From Bacillota bacterium (GTDB lineage: Bacteria > Bacillota > Clostridia > Acetivibrionales > JAEXSP01): a stretch of DNA of 64,000 bases. Positions within the stretch are counted from its first letter, which is position 1, and each line of letters opens with the position of its first letter. Location of the stretch: the NCBI GenBank assembly GCA_023453795.1, contig JAEXSP010000004.1, positions 1-64,000 on the forward strand, given 5' to 3'. Of this stretch, positions 16,502-25,607 are shown piece by piece. The notes under the pieces are model-generated. The model worked only from the letters and a program-made list of their open reading frames with translations. It was not told where the DNA came from and made no database searches. A program made the translations under genes and the position numbers.

Positions 16502-18679
16502 ATGAAACTCATAAAAAACAACTGGCATAGGCTGGCTTTGCTTCTGATAATGGTATCTACAGGCTTCCTTACCCTCTTCGCAATAGGGAATGAAGGATAT
16601 GCCAATCAATATTATTCGGCAGCGGTAAAAAGCATGCTAACAAGCTGGCATAATTTTTTCTTTGCATCCTTTGATCCGGCTGGATATGTAACAGTGGATA
16701 AACCGGCTTTAGGACTCTGGCTTCAGGCAATCAGCGCATATATATTCGGATTTCATGGGTGGAGCCTTATTCTTCCCGAGGCACTTTCAACTGTAATATC
16801 TGTTGCATTGATATATCACCTTGTACAAAGGTTTTTCAGCAAGGCTGCAGGAATAATGGCGGCATTTGCAATGGGTTTAACCCCGATTCTTATTGCAGTA
16901 AGCAGGACAAATAATCTTGATGCTTCATTGGTAATGGTTCTGCTCTTTGCGACCTGGGCTATTATTGTGGCAGCCGAAAGGAGCAGTCTTAAGCTCCTGG
17001 CTTTATCAATGGCACTTGTCGGCCTCGGGTTCAACATTAAAATGCTTCAGGCCTTCATGGTTATCCCGGCCTTTTACCTGGTGTATTTCTTTACTTCGGA
17101 ATCAAAAATGTTCAAGAGAATAATTCACTTGTCTGCGGCAACGGCCGTACTGTTTGTAGTTTCGCTTTCGTGGGCTGTAATTGTAGACTTGACCCCGACA
17201 GACAAAAGGCCGTATATAGGAAGCAGCGAGCATAACTCGGCAATCGAATTGGCTCTTGGCTATAACGGTATTCAAAGAGTAACAGGAAGCTCAGGTATGG
17301 GTGGAGGCAAGTTTGGAAGAAATGACGGCAACAAAGACTTTAGGAATTTTACACCCCCGAACGGCAATTTTGAAAATAACAACACAAACAACGGTAATAA
17401 TTCACAAATGCCACCACAGCCTACTGACGGTTATATCATGGGTGGACAGGACGGTTTTGGCGGACCGCCTGACGGAAATATGAACGGAGACTTTGGTCAA
17501 AGGCCTGATGGAAACCCAAATGGCGGTTTCGGAGGACCCGGGGGCAATGGTAATATGCCAGGCGGCTTCGGAGGAGGCCACGGAAATATGGGCGGCGGAG
17601 GACCGGGTGGAACCGGCGAAAACGGTCAGAAAGGTATCTTTAGAATATTCAATCAGCAAATCGGCGGACAAATAAGCTGGCTGATGCCGATGGCATTGTT
17701 TGGGTTGCTTGCACTCATATTGAGAGCAATTAAGAAAGATGAAACAGAGAAAAGGAAAGTTGTCAGATACCTTTTATTATGGGCAGGATGTATGTTCCCG
17801 ATGATAGCATTCTTCAGCATCGGGGGATTCTTCCACAGGTACTATCTCTCAATGCTTGCTCCATCAATAGCGGCATTAAGCGGAATCGGAGTTGTTGAAA
17901 TGTGGAAGCTGTATTTGGACAGAGGATGGAAATGGATGCTGCTTCCTGCTTCGTTGATAGCGACTGCTTTGCTTCAGTGTCTGTTTCTTTCAAGGTATTC
18001 GGAGTGGATGTTCATGATACCTATAGTCGGTGGTTTGAGTCTGGTAGCTGCGGCAGCTTTGGTAATAATCAGGCTTCTCAAGAAAGACAATTTGGAAAAG
18101 ACAATAAAGACAACTATAGCAGTTGGGTTTGCAGCACTCCTTATAGCACCCGCGATCTGGGCTGCAACACCTTTGGTATATGGATCACAAACACAGCTTC
18201 CTGTTGCCGGCCCTGAGCTGAAAAGAAATCAGAACCCGGGAGGAAACAGAAATGGCGGAAGCATAAATAAAATCTTCAACGATAACAAGGGAACATCTTC
18301 ACTTGTGAAATATCTGATAAGCAAAAAGAAAAACGAGAAGTACCTTGTAGCGGTTCAGGATATTGGAACAGCAGAATCAATCATACTTGAAACCGGTGAG
18401 CCGGTAATGGCAGTAGGCGGTTTTACCGGGAATGACAATATCTTAACTCCGGAAAGGCTTAAAAAGATGGTCAGTAATGGAGAAATCAGGTATTTCCAGA
18501 TTGGGGGAAGGGGATTTAATTCCGAGATTACCAACTGGGTTAAAAATAACGGAAAAGAAGTTGATTCAAGTGAATGGTCGGGAACAGCCTCAAACAGCGG
18601 GAATCAGAATAGCGACGGTTGGGGCGGATTTAGAATGGAAAATAACATACTCTATGATCTTGCGCCTGATAAAGGCTGA
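16502..18679 (+). CDS. ArnT/PMT-like membrane glycosyltransferase (YkcB type)
   Basis: This 725-residue multi-membrane-span protein belongs to the GT-C class that moves sugars from polyprenyl-phosphate carriers onto envelope acceptors. The N-terminal part has the typical VDKPALGLWLQA stretch and about eight helices. Residues about 260-380 are an external Gly/Asn/Pro-rich insert (GNGNMPGGFGGGHG-like). More helices follow to about 570, then a C-terminal soluble domain. Such low-complexity inserts are usual in the Bacillus YkcB/YkoS group. The ATG at 16502 follows GGGAG; an upstream in-frame GTG would place the start inside the motif site. The next two genes supply the lipid-linked sugar and its flipping. 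Confidence 0.9.
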   Translation: MKLIKNNWHRLALLLIMVSTGFLTLFAIGNEGYANQYYSAAVKSMLTSWHNFFFASFDPAGYVTVDKPALGLWLQAISAYIFGFHGWSLILPEALSTVISVALIYHLVQRFFSKAAGIMAAFAMGLTPILIAVSRTNNLDASLVMVLLFATWAIIVAAERSSLKLLALSMALVGLGFNIKMLQAFMVIPAFYLVYFFTSESKMFKRIIHLSAATAVLFVVSLSWAVIVDLTPTDKRPYIGSSEHNSAIELALGYNGIQRVTGSSGMGGGKFGRNDGNKDFRNFTPPNGNFENNNTNNGNNSQMPPQPTDGYIMGGQDGFGGPPDGNMNGDFGQRPDGNPNGGFGGPGGNGNMPGGFGGGHGNMGGGGPGGTGENGQKGIFRIFNQQIGGQISWLMPMALFGLLALILRAIKKDETEKRKVVRYLLLWAGCMFPMIAFFSIGGFFHRYYLSMLAPSIAALSGIGVVEMWKLYLDRGWKWMLLPASLIATALLQCLFLSRYSEWMFMIPIVGGLSLVAAAALVIIRLLKKDNLEKTIKTTIAVGFAALLIAPAIWAATPLVYGSQTQLPVAGPELKRNQNPGGNRNGGSINKIFNDNKGTSSLVKYLISKKKNEKYLVAVQDIGTAESIILETGEPVMAVGGFTGNDNILTPERLKKMVSNGEIRYFQIGGRGFNSEITNWVKNNGKEVDSSEWSGTASNSGNQNSDGWGGFRMENNILYDLAPDKG

Positions 18680-18712
18680 TTAACAGGAATAAGGTGAAAG
18701 GAGGCTGTGAAA

Positions 18713-19651
18713 ATGGACAATAAGGAAATTCAATATTCAATAGTTGTACCATCGTACAATGAAGAGGCTGTAATAGGTGTAACTTACAATAGATTAAAAA
18801 AAGTAATGGATTCTGCCAAGGAGAGCTATGAAATTATTTTTGTAAACGACGGGAGCAGGGACAGGACTGCTTCAATTCTGAAAAGCATCTGTTCCAAGGA
18901 CAGCAACATCAAGCTTATAAGCTTTTCAAGAAATTTCGGACACCAGATCGCAATAACCGCCGGGATGGAAAATTCCGGCGGAAAGGCAGTAGTTGTAATT
19001 GATGCAGACCTTCAGGATCCACCGGAAGTCATACTCGAAATGATTGAGAAATGGAAACAGGGCTATGAGGTAGTTTACGGGAAGAGACTTAAAAGAAACG
19101 GTGAAAGCTTTTTTAAGAAGCTGACAGCAAAGCTCTACTACCGTACCCTTAAGAGCATGACGGAAGTTGATATGCCGCTTGATACCGGAGATTTCAGGCT
19201 CATTGACAGAAAGGTCTGTGATGCTTTATGTTCAGCTCACGAACATAACAGATATGTTAGGGGACTGATCAGCTGGCTTGGCTTTAAACAAACGGCAGTA
19301 GAATTTGTCAGAGAGGAAAGATTTGCAGGAGAGACAAAGTATCCTTTGAAAAAAATGCTTAAGCTTGCTTCGGACGGGATCACGTCGTTTTCCTATAAGC
19401 CTTTGAAAATAGCCATATTTTTGGGCGTAGTTATATCAGCGGCAAGCTTTATATTTTTATTGGCTGCATTATTCGGGAAGTTTTTTTTCAACGCTACGAT
19501 TTCCTTCTTTATGCTTGCTGTTATGCTGAGCCTGCTGTTGAACGGACTCATGTTCATGATGCTCGGAATAATCGGAGAGTACATCGGAAGGATTTATGAC
19601 GAGGCGAAAGGCAGACCCCTTTACATTATTAGTGAAAGGAACGGATTCTGA
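18713..19651 (+). CDS. polyprenyl-phosphate glycosyltransferase (GT2, DPM1/YkcC type)
   Basis: The 312-residue protein has an N-terminal GT-A domain (SIVVPSYNEEAVI; the VNDGSRDRT loop; the metal-binding DADLQDPPE). It has two C-terminal membrane helices at about 232-290. This type charges undecaprenyl phosphate with a sugar from a nucleotide donor on the cytoplasmic face. The ATG at 18713 follows AAAGGAGG. It is the middle gene of a three-gene operon and overlaps the next gene by one base. Confidence 0.93.
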   Translation: MDNKEIQYSIVVPSYNEEAVIGVTYNRLKKVMDSAKESYEIIFVNDGSRDRTASILKSICSKDSNIKLISFSRNFGHQIAITAGMENSGGKAVVVIDADLQDPPEVILEMIEKWKQGYEVVYGKRLKRNGESFFKKLTAKLYYRTLKSMTEVDMPLDTGDFRLIDRKVCDALCSAHEHNRYVRGLISWLGFKQTAVEFVREERFAGETKYPLKKMLKLASDGITSFSYKPLKIAIFLGVVISAASFIFLLAALFGKFFFNATISFFMLAVMLSLLLNGLMFMMLGIIGEYIGRIYDEAKGRPLYIISERNGF

Positions 19652-20091
19652 TGCAAAAGGTGATTAAGTCAAATACAAGTTTATATTTTATAAATCTTCA
19701 TGATAAGTATAAAAAAATATTGCGCTTCGTTACTGTAGGGTGCATAAATACCGGAGTAGACTTTCTTACATTTACGGTTCTTCACGCAGCAATGGGCTGC
19801 GAGAAGCTTATCAGCCAGACTGCAGGATATGGCATGGGGATAGTGAACAGCTTTATATTAAATAAGCTCTGGACTTTTGAAAACAGGAATTCTTCAGATA
19901 TGCCGCGACAACTGTTTCGCTTCCTGACTGTCAATGCCGTTTCATTAGCGGTTTCTCTGCTTGGATTGAAGCTGCTTAATGATACATACGGAATCAATGT
20001 GTATGTTTCAAAGATACTGGTAACAGCAGGGGCGCAAGTTGTAAACTATACGGGATACAAGCTTTTGGTATTCAGAGGTAAATTATCTTGA
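19651..20091 (+). CDS. GtrA-family membrane protein
   Basis: This 146-residue, four-helix membrane protein matches GtrA-type proteins, thought to flip polyprenyl-linked sugars. The first helix contains FVTVGCINTGVDFLTF, and the NSFILNKLWTF turn after helix two is the family hallmark. Its ATG shares a base with the upstream TGA (TGATG), so translation is coupled. With the GT2 and GT-C enzymes it completes a lipid-linked sugar transfer route. Confidence 0.9.
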   Translation: MQKVIKSNTSLYFINLHDKYKKILRFVTVGCINTGVDFLTFTVLHAAMGCEKLISQTAGYGMGIVNSFILNKLWTFENRNSSDMPRQLFRFLTVNAVSLAVSLLGLKLLNDTYGINVYVSKILVTAGAQVVNYTGYKLLVFRGKLS

Positions 20092-20116
20092 AAGTACCAC
20101 CACGTGAGGGTATAAT
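20088..20116 (+). promoter_or_regulatory. sigma-A-type promoter
   Basis: TTGAAA, 17 bases, then TATAAT. It overlaps the end of the GtrA gene and points at the small frame at 20152. A very similar promoter block is found at 23254. Confidence 0.6.
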
Positions 20117-20151
20117 TTACAATTAATATCATTCAATTTATGGGGGCTATT

Positions 20152-20265
20152 ATGAAGATCTGCTCGAAATGCAATACAGGGAATGACAATCGTGGTGTCA
20201 CTTGGTGGAACTTCAAAAACGATGTTCCACCAAGCGAGTTTCTCAAGAAGCTTCCGTTAATGTAA
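20152..20265 (+). CDS. possible 37-residue Cys-pair peptide
   Basis: A frame of 37 codons starts at ATG 20152 after TGGGGGC and a good promoter. It encodes MKICSKCNTGNDNRG, a Trp pair and a basic tail. Its 3' end overlaps the end of the SLH gene on the other strand, and an 11-base inverted repeat lies inside it. It could be a small zinc-ribbon-like peptide, a fragment of a lost gene, or chance. I do not recognise it. Confidence 0.35.
   Translation: MKICSKCNTGNDNRGVTWWNFKNDVPPSEFLKKLPLM
20201..20234. terminator. inverted repeat, possible terminator of the SLH gene
   Basis: CTTGGTGGAAC pairs exactly with GTTCCACCAAG over a 12-base loop, just beyond the SLH stop codon. There is no long T run on either strand, so the call is tentative. 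Confidence 0.4.
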
Positions 20266-23038
20266 CGGGAAATTCTTCAAAATCACTGACTAAGGCTCCG
20301 TTTGTCAAGTCATTCACCCCGGTTTTATGATAACTTATAGTTACACCGTCAGTACCGGGAGGTATAGGATTTGATAGTTCAAGGAAAACCTGATTATCGT
20401 CTATACTAACTCTGCTTGGGTGTATAAGTGCCCCGCCTGAAAACTCCAAGTAAATTTCAAATGCATTGGGATCACCTTCAAATCCGGTTAAATTACCATC
20501 CATCTGAATACGAATACCATTGTATTCTGTCTCAGCGCTCTCGGGCTTCGGAGCTTTTGTCAACGTTATTACATAATCCTTTTGATTTCCATTCTCAGCA
20601 TATACGGTTACGACCACACTGTTTTGTCCGGTAGATAGTTCTATCGGGTCAGAAGCAACGTTATTTTGTACGGCTATTTCGTTGATCTTAATTGTTTCAG
20701 CATGTTCATAGACTTCTGCTGTTACAGATACACTAGTTACATCCGACGGAACACATAATGTATAACTGGTATTATCCCTTGAAAACTGCGGAGTTAGAAC
20801 ACCGCCTGTGACGGAAAGAGACTTCAGGTCTGCATTACTGCTTAGTACCGGAGCTTTTGTCAACGTTATTACATAATCCTTTTGATTTCCATTCTCAGCA
20901 TATACAGATACAACCACGCTGTTTTGTCCGTCATATACTTCTATCGGGTCAGAAGCAACATTATTCTGCGCAGCTATTCCGTTGATTTTAATTGTTTCAG
21001 TATGTTCATAGACTTCTGCCGTTACGGATACACTAGTTACATCCGACGGAACACATAACGTATAACTGGTAATATATCTCGAAAACTGCGGAGCCAGAAC
21101 GCCGTTGGTGATGGAAAGAGACTTCAGGTCTGCATTGCTGCTCAGTACCGGAGGTGTTCCACCGGAATGATTTCCGGAACTGCCTGTGCTGCCGGAAGTA
21201 CCACTTTGAGCAGAAGAGTTTGCACTTGTTGGGGCATTAACCGTTATACTTTCTCCTGGTGCAACTGTTGCACCTCCAGCCATCACACCCGTCACACCCT
21301 GTCCTGCTGTGACAATGGTTCCAGTTGTACTGACTCTGACATTATCGGCGTTTGCCTGAACCGAAAGTACAGTTCCCGGCCCTGCTAAGGTGGTCTGGGC
21401 ATCTGCCGATACAGTTTGTACTGCTGCGCCTCTTTGTACAGTAACGGAAGTATTCTGGGCAGAGGAACCAATATTAAGCTGGGAAATAGTTCCCGAGTTA
21501 ACGTTCACTTGTGTGCCGGGTGACTGAATATTCAATTGTCCTAAATTGGCCCCCCCAACATTTAGAATGGTATTTTGGGCTCCATTTCCAACCGTAAAGT
21601 TTTGGAATGCTCCCCCTCCCAATGCTACCTGGGATGGTGAAAAAACATATGTATTCTGTGTATTCCCAATAATTTGAACATTCGGCTGCAGTGATTGCGG
21701 CGGTGCAGCAGTTGCTGGAGATGACCCGCATACAACAAGATTAGTGGTATCTCCGGAAAATATACTACCCGGTTCACAGACTGCATTAGGTATATTTGAA
21801 TCTGCAGCGAGCAATCTAGTATTATTGTTAGGGTTACAAATCACAACAGCAGCTGAATTAGTTAAATTGGAGGGAAGCGGTACAGGTGGTGCAGGTGGTG
21901 CAGTCGGTACAGTCGGTACAGCCGGTACAGCCGGTACAGGTGCAGTCGGTGCAGTCGGTACAGTCGGTACAGGTGGTGCAGTCGGTACAGTCGGTACAGT
22001 CGGTACAGGTGGTGCAGTCGGTTGATTTGATAGGGATTGATAAAAACTAGATATTTGTGCTGTTGGAACAAAAACTGGTGCTGGAGGTGCTGAAGTACCT
22101 ATACTTTGAGAAGGAGTATTAAGCACAACAGTACCTGCTGAGTTTGTAACAATAATCTGTCCCAGGCGTCCATCAGCATCCGACAATAGGTTAACACTGT
22201 TTTCTTGCCCTTCAACGGTGATATGATTTGCTACAGTCGTATGCTCACCGCCTCCTCGAATGATAAGCCTCCCTTTAATCTTTACAGTATCAAGGGTACA
22301 ATTCCCGGTGCCCACACCGTCGCCTATGACCAGATCCCCTTTGACGGTAACGTCTTTTAAGGTTACGCCGGACACATTGATCATTATACTGCCTTCCGGC
22401 ACAGATGTATATGTTCCGGGTTCTTTGATATACCGCTTGAAGATGTTGTACATCACCTGTGCCATTTCAGCCCTGGTTATCGTGGAACGGGGATTGAGTT
22501 TTCCTCCGCTTCCATTTATATATCCGCATTCAGCCAGTGCCGAGAGTTGGAGTAGTGCCCATGGGCTTACCTCAGATTTGTCGCTGAATTTGTCGAGTGC
22601 AGAGAAATCAGTGGTTCCTAGACGCAATACATTTGCCAGTACTGTAAAAGCCTCCTCCCTTGTCAAAGATTTTTCAGGATGCATTTTGCCTTCAGTATTG
22701 TAAAATGCCCCCATTTTTATGGCCTTTGCCATATCATCGGCATACCAACGGTCAGGTGATATATCAGAGAAATTTGTTATATCAGCCTTCACTGTTGCTC
22801 CAAATGCACGTGTCAATATTGCTGCCATTTCAGACCGTTTAAGTTCACTACCCGGCATTATTTTGTTGCCTGAACCATATAAAAGGCCGTTTTCAACTGC
22901 ATGCATAATAGCTTTTTTCGCCCAGTTGTCATGCAGGTCTGAAAAATTACGGGTTGCCTCTGCTTTTACAGGTATCGTGTCAAACAAAAGCATGGAAAGG
23001 GTAATGATTAAAACGATTAGCTTTTTACTTTGAAACAT
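20243..23038 (-). CDS. SLH-anchored surface protein with cadherin-like domains
   Basis: A signal peptide (about 1-27) is followed by three S-layer-homology domains at about 32-205, each with the HWAKKAI- or WY/AxDM-like pattern, which bind pyruvylated wall polymers. Next comes a beta-rich stretch with short repeated strands (VTVKGDLVIGDG, VKIKGRLIIRGG). A Val-Pro-Thr/Ala linker at about 340-390 precedes an Asn/Gln/Thr-rich beta-helix-like region. Two near-identical cadherin-like beta-sandwich domains (about 655-735 and 735-815) each start SSNADLKSLS and end QKDYVITLTKAP. A final domain ends the 931-residue protein. The ATG follows AAGGAGG. Its surface role is structural or adhesive by inference. 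Confidence 0.9.
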   Translation of the reverse strand: MFQSKKLIVLIITLSMLLFDTIPVKAEATRNFSDLHDNWAKKAIMHAVENGLLYGSGNKIMPGSELKRSEMAAILTRAFGATVKADITNFSDISPDRWYADDMAKAIKMGAFYNTEGKMHPEKSLTREEAFTVLANVLRLGTTDFSALDKFSDKSEVSPWALLQLSALAECGYINGSGGKLNPRSTITRAEMAQVMYNIFKRYIKEPGTYTSVPEGSIMINVSGVTLKDVTVKGDLVIGDGVGTGNCTLDTVKIKGRLIIRGGGEHTTVANHITVEGQENSVNLLSDADGRLGQIIVTNSAGTVVLNTPSQSIGTSAPPAPVFVPTAQISSFYQSLSNQPTAPPVPTVPTVPTAPPVPTVPTAPTAPVPAVPAVPTVPTAPPAPPVPLPSNLTNSAAVVICNPNNNTRLLAADSNIPNAVCEPGSIFSGDTTNLVVCGSSPATAAPPQSLQPNVQIIGNTQNTYVFSPSQVALGGGAFQNFTVGNGAQNTILNVGGANLGQLNIQSPGTQVNVNSGTISQLNIGSSAQNTSVTVQRGAAVQTVSADAQTTLAGPGTVLSVQANADNVRVSTTGTIVTAGQGVTGVMAGGATVAPGESITVNAPTSANSSAQSGTSGSTGSSGNHSGGTPPVLSSNADLKSLSITNGVLAPQFSRYITSYTLCVPSDVTSVSVTAEVYEHTETIKINGIAAQNNVASDPIEVYDGQNSVVVSVYAENGNQKDYVITLTKAPVLSSNADLKSLSVTGGVLTPQFSRDNTSYTLCVPSDVTSVSVTAEVYEHAETIKINEIAVQNNVASDPIELSTGQNSVVVTVYAENGNQKDYVITLTKAPKPESAETEYNGIRIQMDGNLTGFEGDPNAFEIYLEFSGGALIHPSRVSIDDNQVFLELSNPIPPGTDGVTISYHKTGVNDLTNGALVSDFEEFPVTLTEAS
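21880..22024. repeat. short tandem repeats encoding the Val-Pro-Thr linker
   Basis: Units such as GGTACAGTC and GGTGCAGTC recur about 15 times in multiples of three bases. On the coding (minus) strand they encode a (V/A)PTVPTAPP-like linker. Because units are whole codons, slippage would change linker length without a frameshift. The open frames seen on other strands here are by-products of the repeat. Confidence 0.85.
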
Positions 23039-23253
23039 TTTATACCTCCTTCATAATAAAAATACAGTAATATTACAGTATGCATTCTATATATGTTGTA
23101 AGTATTATTATACCATAAATATATTATGTTAACATAATTATATTTCGCAGAGCAAAAGCGTATTCCGGTAAAATCTTGACTCCAATCAATATTATAAAAA
23201 AGATGACGATTCATATCGGGGAGTCCGGGAATACCCGGAAGCCTGATTTATCC

Positions 23254-23282
23254 TTGAAAGTATATATATGAAAGAGTATAAT
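23254..23282 (+). promoter_or_regulatory. sigma-A-type promoter for HAD gene
   Basis: TTGAAA, 17 bases, then TATAAT, about 90 bases before the first HAD gene. A small perfect hairpin (TCCGGG AATA CCCGGA) lies just upstream at 23224-23239. The rest of the 23039-23370 gap is A+T-rich with no gene seen. Confidence 0.6.
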
Positions 23283-23370
23283 TTATAATAGATTATGATG
23301 TGTGTACATATGCTGTCCTGCAAATAGAGGAAAATTTATGTATACCTTTTTTATTATAAGGAGGATTAAA

Positions 23371-23991
23371 GTGGATAAGGATATTGATTATATAGTATTC
23401 GACCTTGGGGGTGTTCTGGTCGAATTGACAGGGGTTCCTACAGTGCTGGGCTGGATGAACAACCGGGTGAAGGAAGATGAAATGTGGAGAATGTGGCTGC
23501 TGTCACCCGCAATAAGGAATTTCGAATCCGGAAAGATTAGTAAAGAAGAATTTGCAAGTTCAATTATACAAGAGTTTGAATTCCAGGTGGATGAAGAAAA
23601 GTTCATAGAGGAGTTTATCCTTTTTCCAAAGGGATTTTATCCGGGAGCAGAGGAGCTGCTTGCTGCCCTTAAAGACAGATTTTCCTTGGCCTGCCTTTCG
23701 AATACGAATGAACTCCACTGGAACAGGCTTTGTGTGGAAAGCGAAGTAGAAAAGCTGTTTCAATATAATTTTCTATCGCATAAAACCGGGTTCATGAAAC
23801 CGGATAAAGAGGCATTTCTGCACGTTATCAATGAACTTAAGACCGATCCAGAAAGGATATTGTTTTTTGATGACAATCAGATGAATGTTGATGCCGCTCT
23901 GTCTTTTGGAATAAAAGCCGTAAGGGTAAAGGGGTTTTCGGAACTCAAAAGGACACTGCAAGAGGTCGGAATCGTAATGGAGGAAACATGA
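23371..23991 (+). CDS. HAD-superfamily hydrolase (YihX-like)
   Basis: This 206-residue protein is a haloacid-dehalogenase-type phosphatase. Motif I is FDLGGVLVEL, the helical cap contains WMNNRVKEDEMWRMWL, motif II is CLSNTNE, and motifs III/IV lie in FMKPDK and FFDDNQMNVDAA. The pattern with LGGVL and the HW after SNTNE resembles small sugar-phosphate phosphatases of the YihX group. I chose the GTG at 23371 because it follows AAGGAGG by seven bases. In motif I the second Asp of DxD is replaced by Gly, as in many of this subgroup. It overlaps the next gene by four bases. Confidence 0.85.
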   Translation: MDKDIDYIVFDLGGVLVELTGVPTVLGWMNNRVKEDEMWRMWLLSPAIRNFESGKISKEEFASSIIQEFEFQVDEEKFIEEFILFPKGFYPGAEELLAALKDRFSLACLSNTNELHWNRLCVESEVEKLFQYNFLSHKTGFMKPDKEAFLHVINELKTDPERILFFDDNQMNVDAALSFGIKAVRVKGFSELKRTLQEVGIVMEET

Positions 23992-24698
23992 ATCCTGATT
24001 TTGGCAAGGCCAAGGCAATTTTGTTTGATTCGGGGCATACATTGAACAAGCCTTCAACAGGGCAGTGGTTCATACCGCCAAAATATAATGAGATTATTGA
24101 TGCTTCAAAAATCAATTTAAAGTCCTTTCGAGGAGTATATGCAATGATCAGAGCAAGAATTTATCTGGACAGAAATCACTCTATAAAGGACGAAAACGAG
24201 GAATATGAACTGTTCTGCGAGTTCTACCGGATAATGCTCAATAAGGCTAAATATTCTCCAATAACCGAAGAGGTTATTAATGCCCTGGCATATGATATCG
24301 TTTACAATGATAACAAATTTATATTTTTTGATGATGTTGAACCAGCATTCAATAAGCTGAAAGGCAGGTACAAGCTTGGTATCCTATCGGATACCTGGCC
24401 TTCGCTTGAGAGAGTATACAGGAACATTGGGCTTAGGGATTGTTTTCAATCATTTGTCATGTCTTCGGTTCATGGAATTACAAAGTCAGATAAAAGGCTA
24501 TTCCAGATAGCAATAAATGAAATCGGTACAGATGCAGGTGAAATAATTTTCGTTGATGATTCCGAAAAGAATCTTGCAATGGCGAGAAAAGTCGGAATGG
24601 TACCTGTCAAGATCAACAGATACGGTCACGGAAAAGGCAGGAGCGCATTTAGGGAGATTGGTTCGCTTGAGGAATTGCTGCAGCTTGTAGGATTATAA
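23988..24698 (+). CDS. HAD-superfamily hydrolase
   Basis: This is a second HAD protein (236 residues), translationally coupled to the first (ATGA). Motif I is atypical (LFDSGHTL), lacking the second Asp of DxD. Motif II is GILSDTWPS, the conserved Lys is in GITKSDKRLF, and motif IV is FVDDSEKN. The loss of the general-acid Asp may lower phosphatase activity or mark another substrate. Function is not known; it and the following phosphatase-like gene suggest a small sugar-phosphate unit. Confidence 0.8.
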   Translation: MNPDFGKAKAILFDSGHTLNKPSTGQWFIPPKYNEIIDASKINLKSFRGVYAMIRARIYLDRNHSIKDENEEYELFCEFYRIMLNKAKYSPITEEVINALAYDIVYNDNKFIFFDDVEPAFNKLKGRYKLGILSDTWPSLERVYRNIGLRDCFQSFVMSSVHGITKSDKRLFQIAINEIGTDAGEIIFVDDSEKNLAMARKVGMVPVKINRYGHGKGRSAFREIGSLEELLQLVGL

Positions 24699-24726
24699 AA
24701 TACTATCTTGAAGGGACGGAGAAGCC

Positions 24727-25476
24727 TTGATTAAAGAAGTAATCAGGAAGGCAGGTCTGGAGCTGAAAAAGCAGTATAAGTCTTTATCAGACTGCAGTAC
24801 AAAAGAAAAGTTCCATTTGGTAACAGAAAGCGACATATTAATAGAAGAATTGCTTATTAATGATTTGAAAACATATTACCCTGATTATTCAATTTTTTCG
24901 GAGGAAGTCGGTAATATTGAAAACAAATCTGGCATCAGATGGATAATCGATCCTATAGACGGCACAGCTGATTTTGTGTTCGGAATACCGTATTTTGCTG
25001 TTTCAGTCAGCCTTGAGAAAGATGGGGAGATCATTGAGGGATATGTTTATAATCCGGTTTCCGATGAGTTTTATTATTCGAAAAAAGATGAAGGAAGATC
25101 ATACCTTAACGGAGAAGAGATAAAACCTTCTCAAACAAACGAGTTTTCAGACAGCTTAATTGCATTTGGGTATAGCTCTGTCTATGAAAAAATTTCCATA
25201 TATTATGAAGAATGGCGATATCTCTTCGACAACTGTAAAAAAGGTATGCCTTTGATTGCACCTGCTTTAACTATATGCAATGTTGCCAGGGGCAGAATTG
25301 ACGCATACATAGACTTTGGAAGCAGTATGGAAGGACATTCTGCCGCTGCGCTTATATTGAAGAATTCTGGCGGCAAGGTAATGAATTACGATCTTAGCCC
25401 GTGGAACTATAAATCAAAAGGAATTATTGCAACCAATGGGAAGCTTGATTTTTGCCCATTCATCAAAGTAGATTGA
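24727..25476 (+). CDS. inositol monophosphatase-family enzyme
   Basis: The 249-residue protein matches the magnesium-dependent, lithium-sensitive phosphatase family (IMPase, CysQ and relatives). Seen are the FHLVTESDILIE start, the EE metal ligands in FSEEVG, the signature WIIDPIDGTADFVFG, and a C-terminal SSMEGHSAAALILKNSGG stretch. The usual WD in that last motif is replaced by ME, which would alter the third metal site. The start is a TTG preceded by AAGGGACGGAG. The substrate could be an inositol or sugar phosphate, or PAP. Confidence 0.88.
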   Translation: MIKEVIRKAGLELKKQYKSLSDCSTKEKFHLVTESDILIEELLINDLKTYYPDYSIFSEEVGNIENKSGIRWIIDPIDGTADFVFGIPYFAVSVSLEKDGEIIEGYVYNPVSDEFYYSKKDEGRSYLNGEEIKPSQTNEFSDSLIAFGYSSVYEKISIYYEEWRYLFDNCKKGMPLIAPALTICNVARGRIDAYIDFGSSMEGHSAAALILKNSGGKVMNYDLSPWNYKSKGIIATNGKLDFCPFIKVD

Positions 25477-25508
25477 TATTTAAATAGAACAAATGTTTGG
25501 AGATGTTA

Positions 25509-25537
25509 TTGAATAAATTACCTTTATAGGATATAAT
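25509..25537 (+). promoter_or_regulatory. promoter toward the small membrane peptide
   Basis: TTGAAT, 17 bases, then TATAAT. It reads toward the small membrane peptide at 25664. Confidence 0.5.
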
Positions 25538-25607
25538 TGAAGTGTTATAAGCAATCAGGTTTTGTGAGGTTTGTCAATTAGGCTCCTTTCTTTGGATTCC
25601 TATATAC

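Noticed and set aside
21744..22071. Gly-Thr-Val and Tyr-Arg-Leu repeat frames in the SLH gene
   Set aside because: They are frame shadows of the codon-sized linker repeats.
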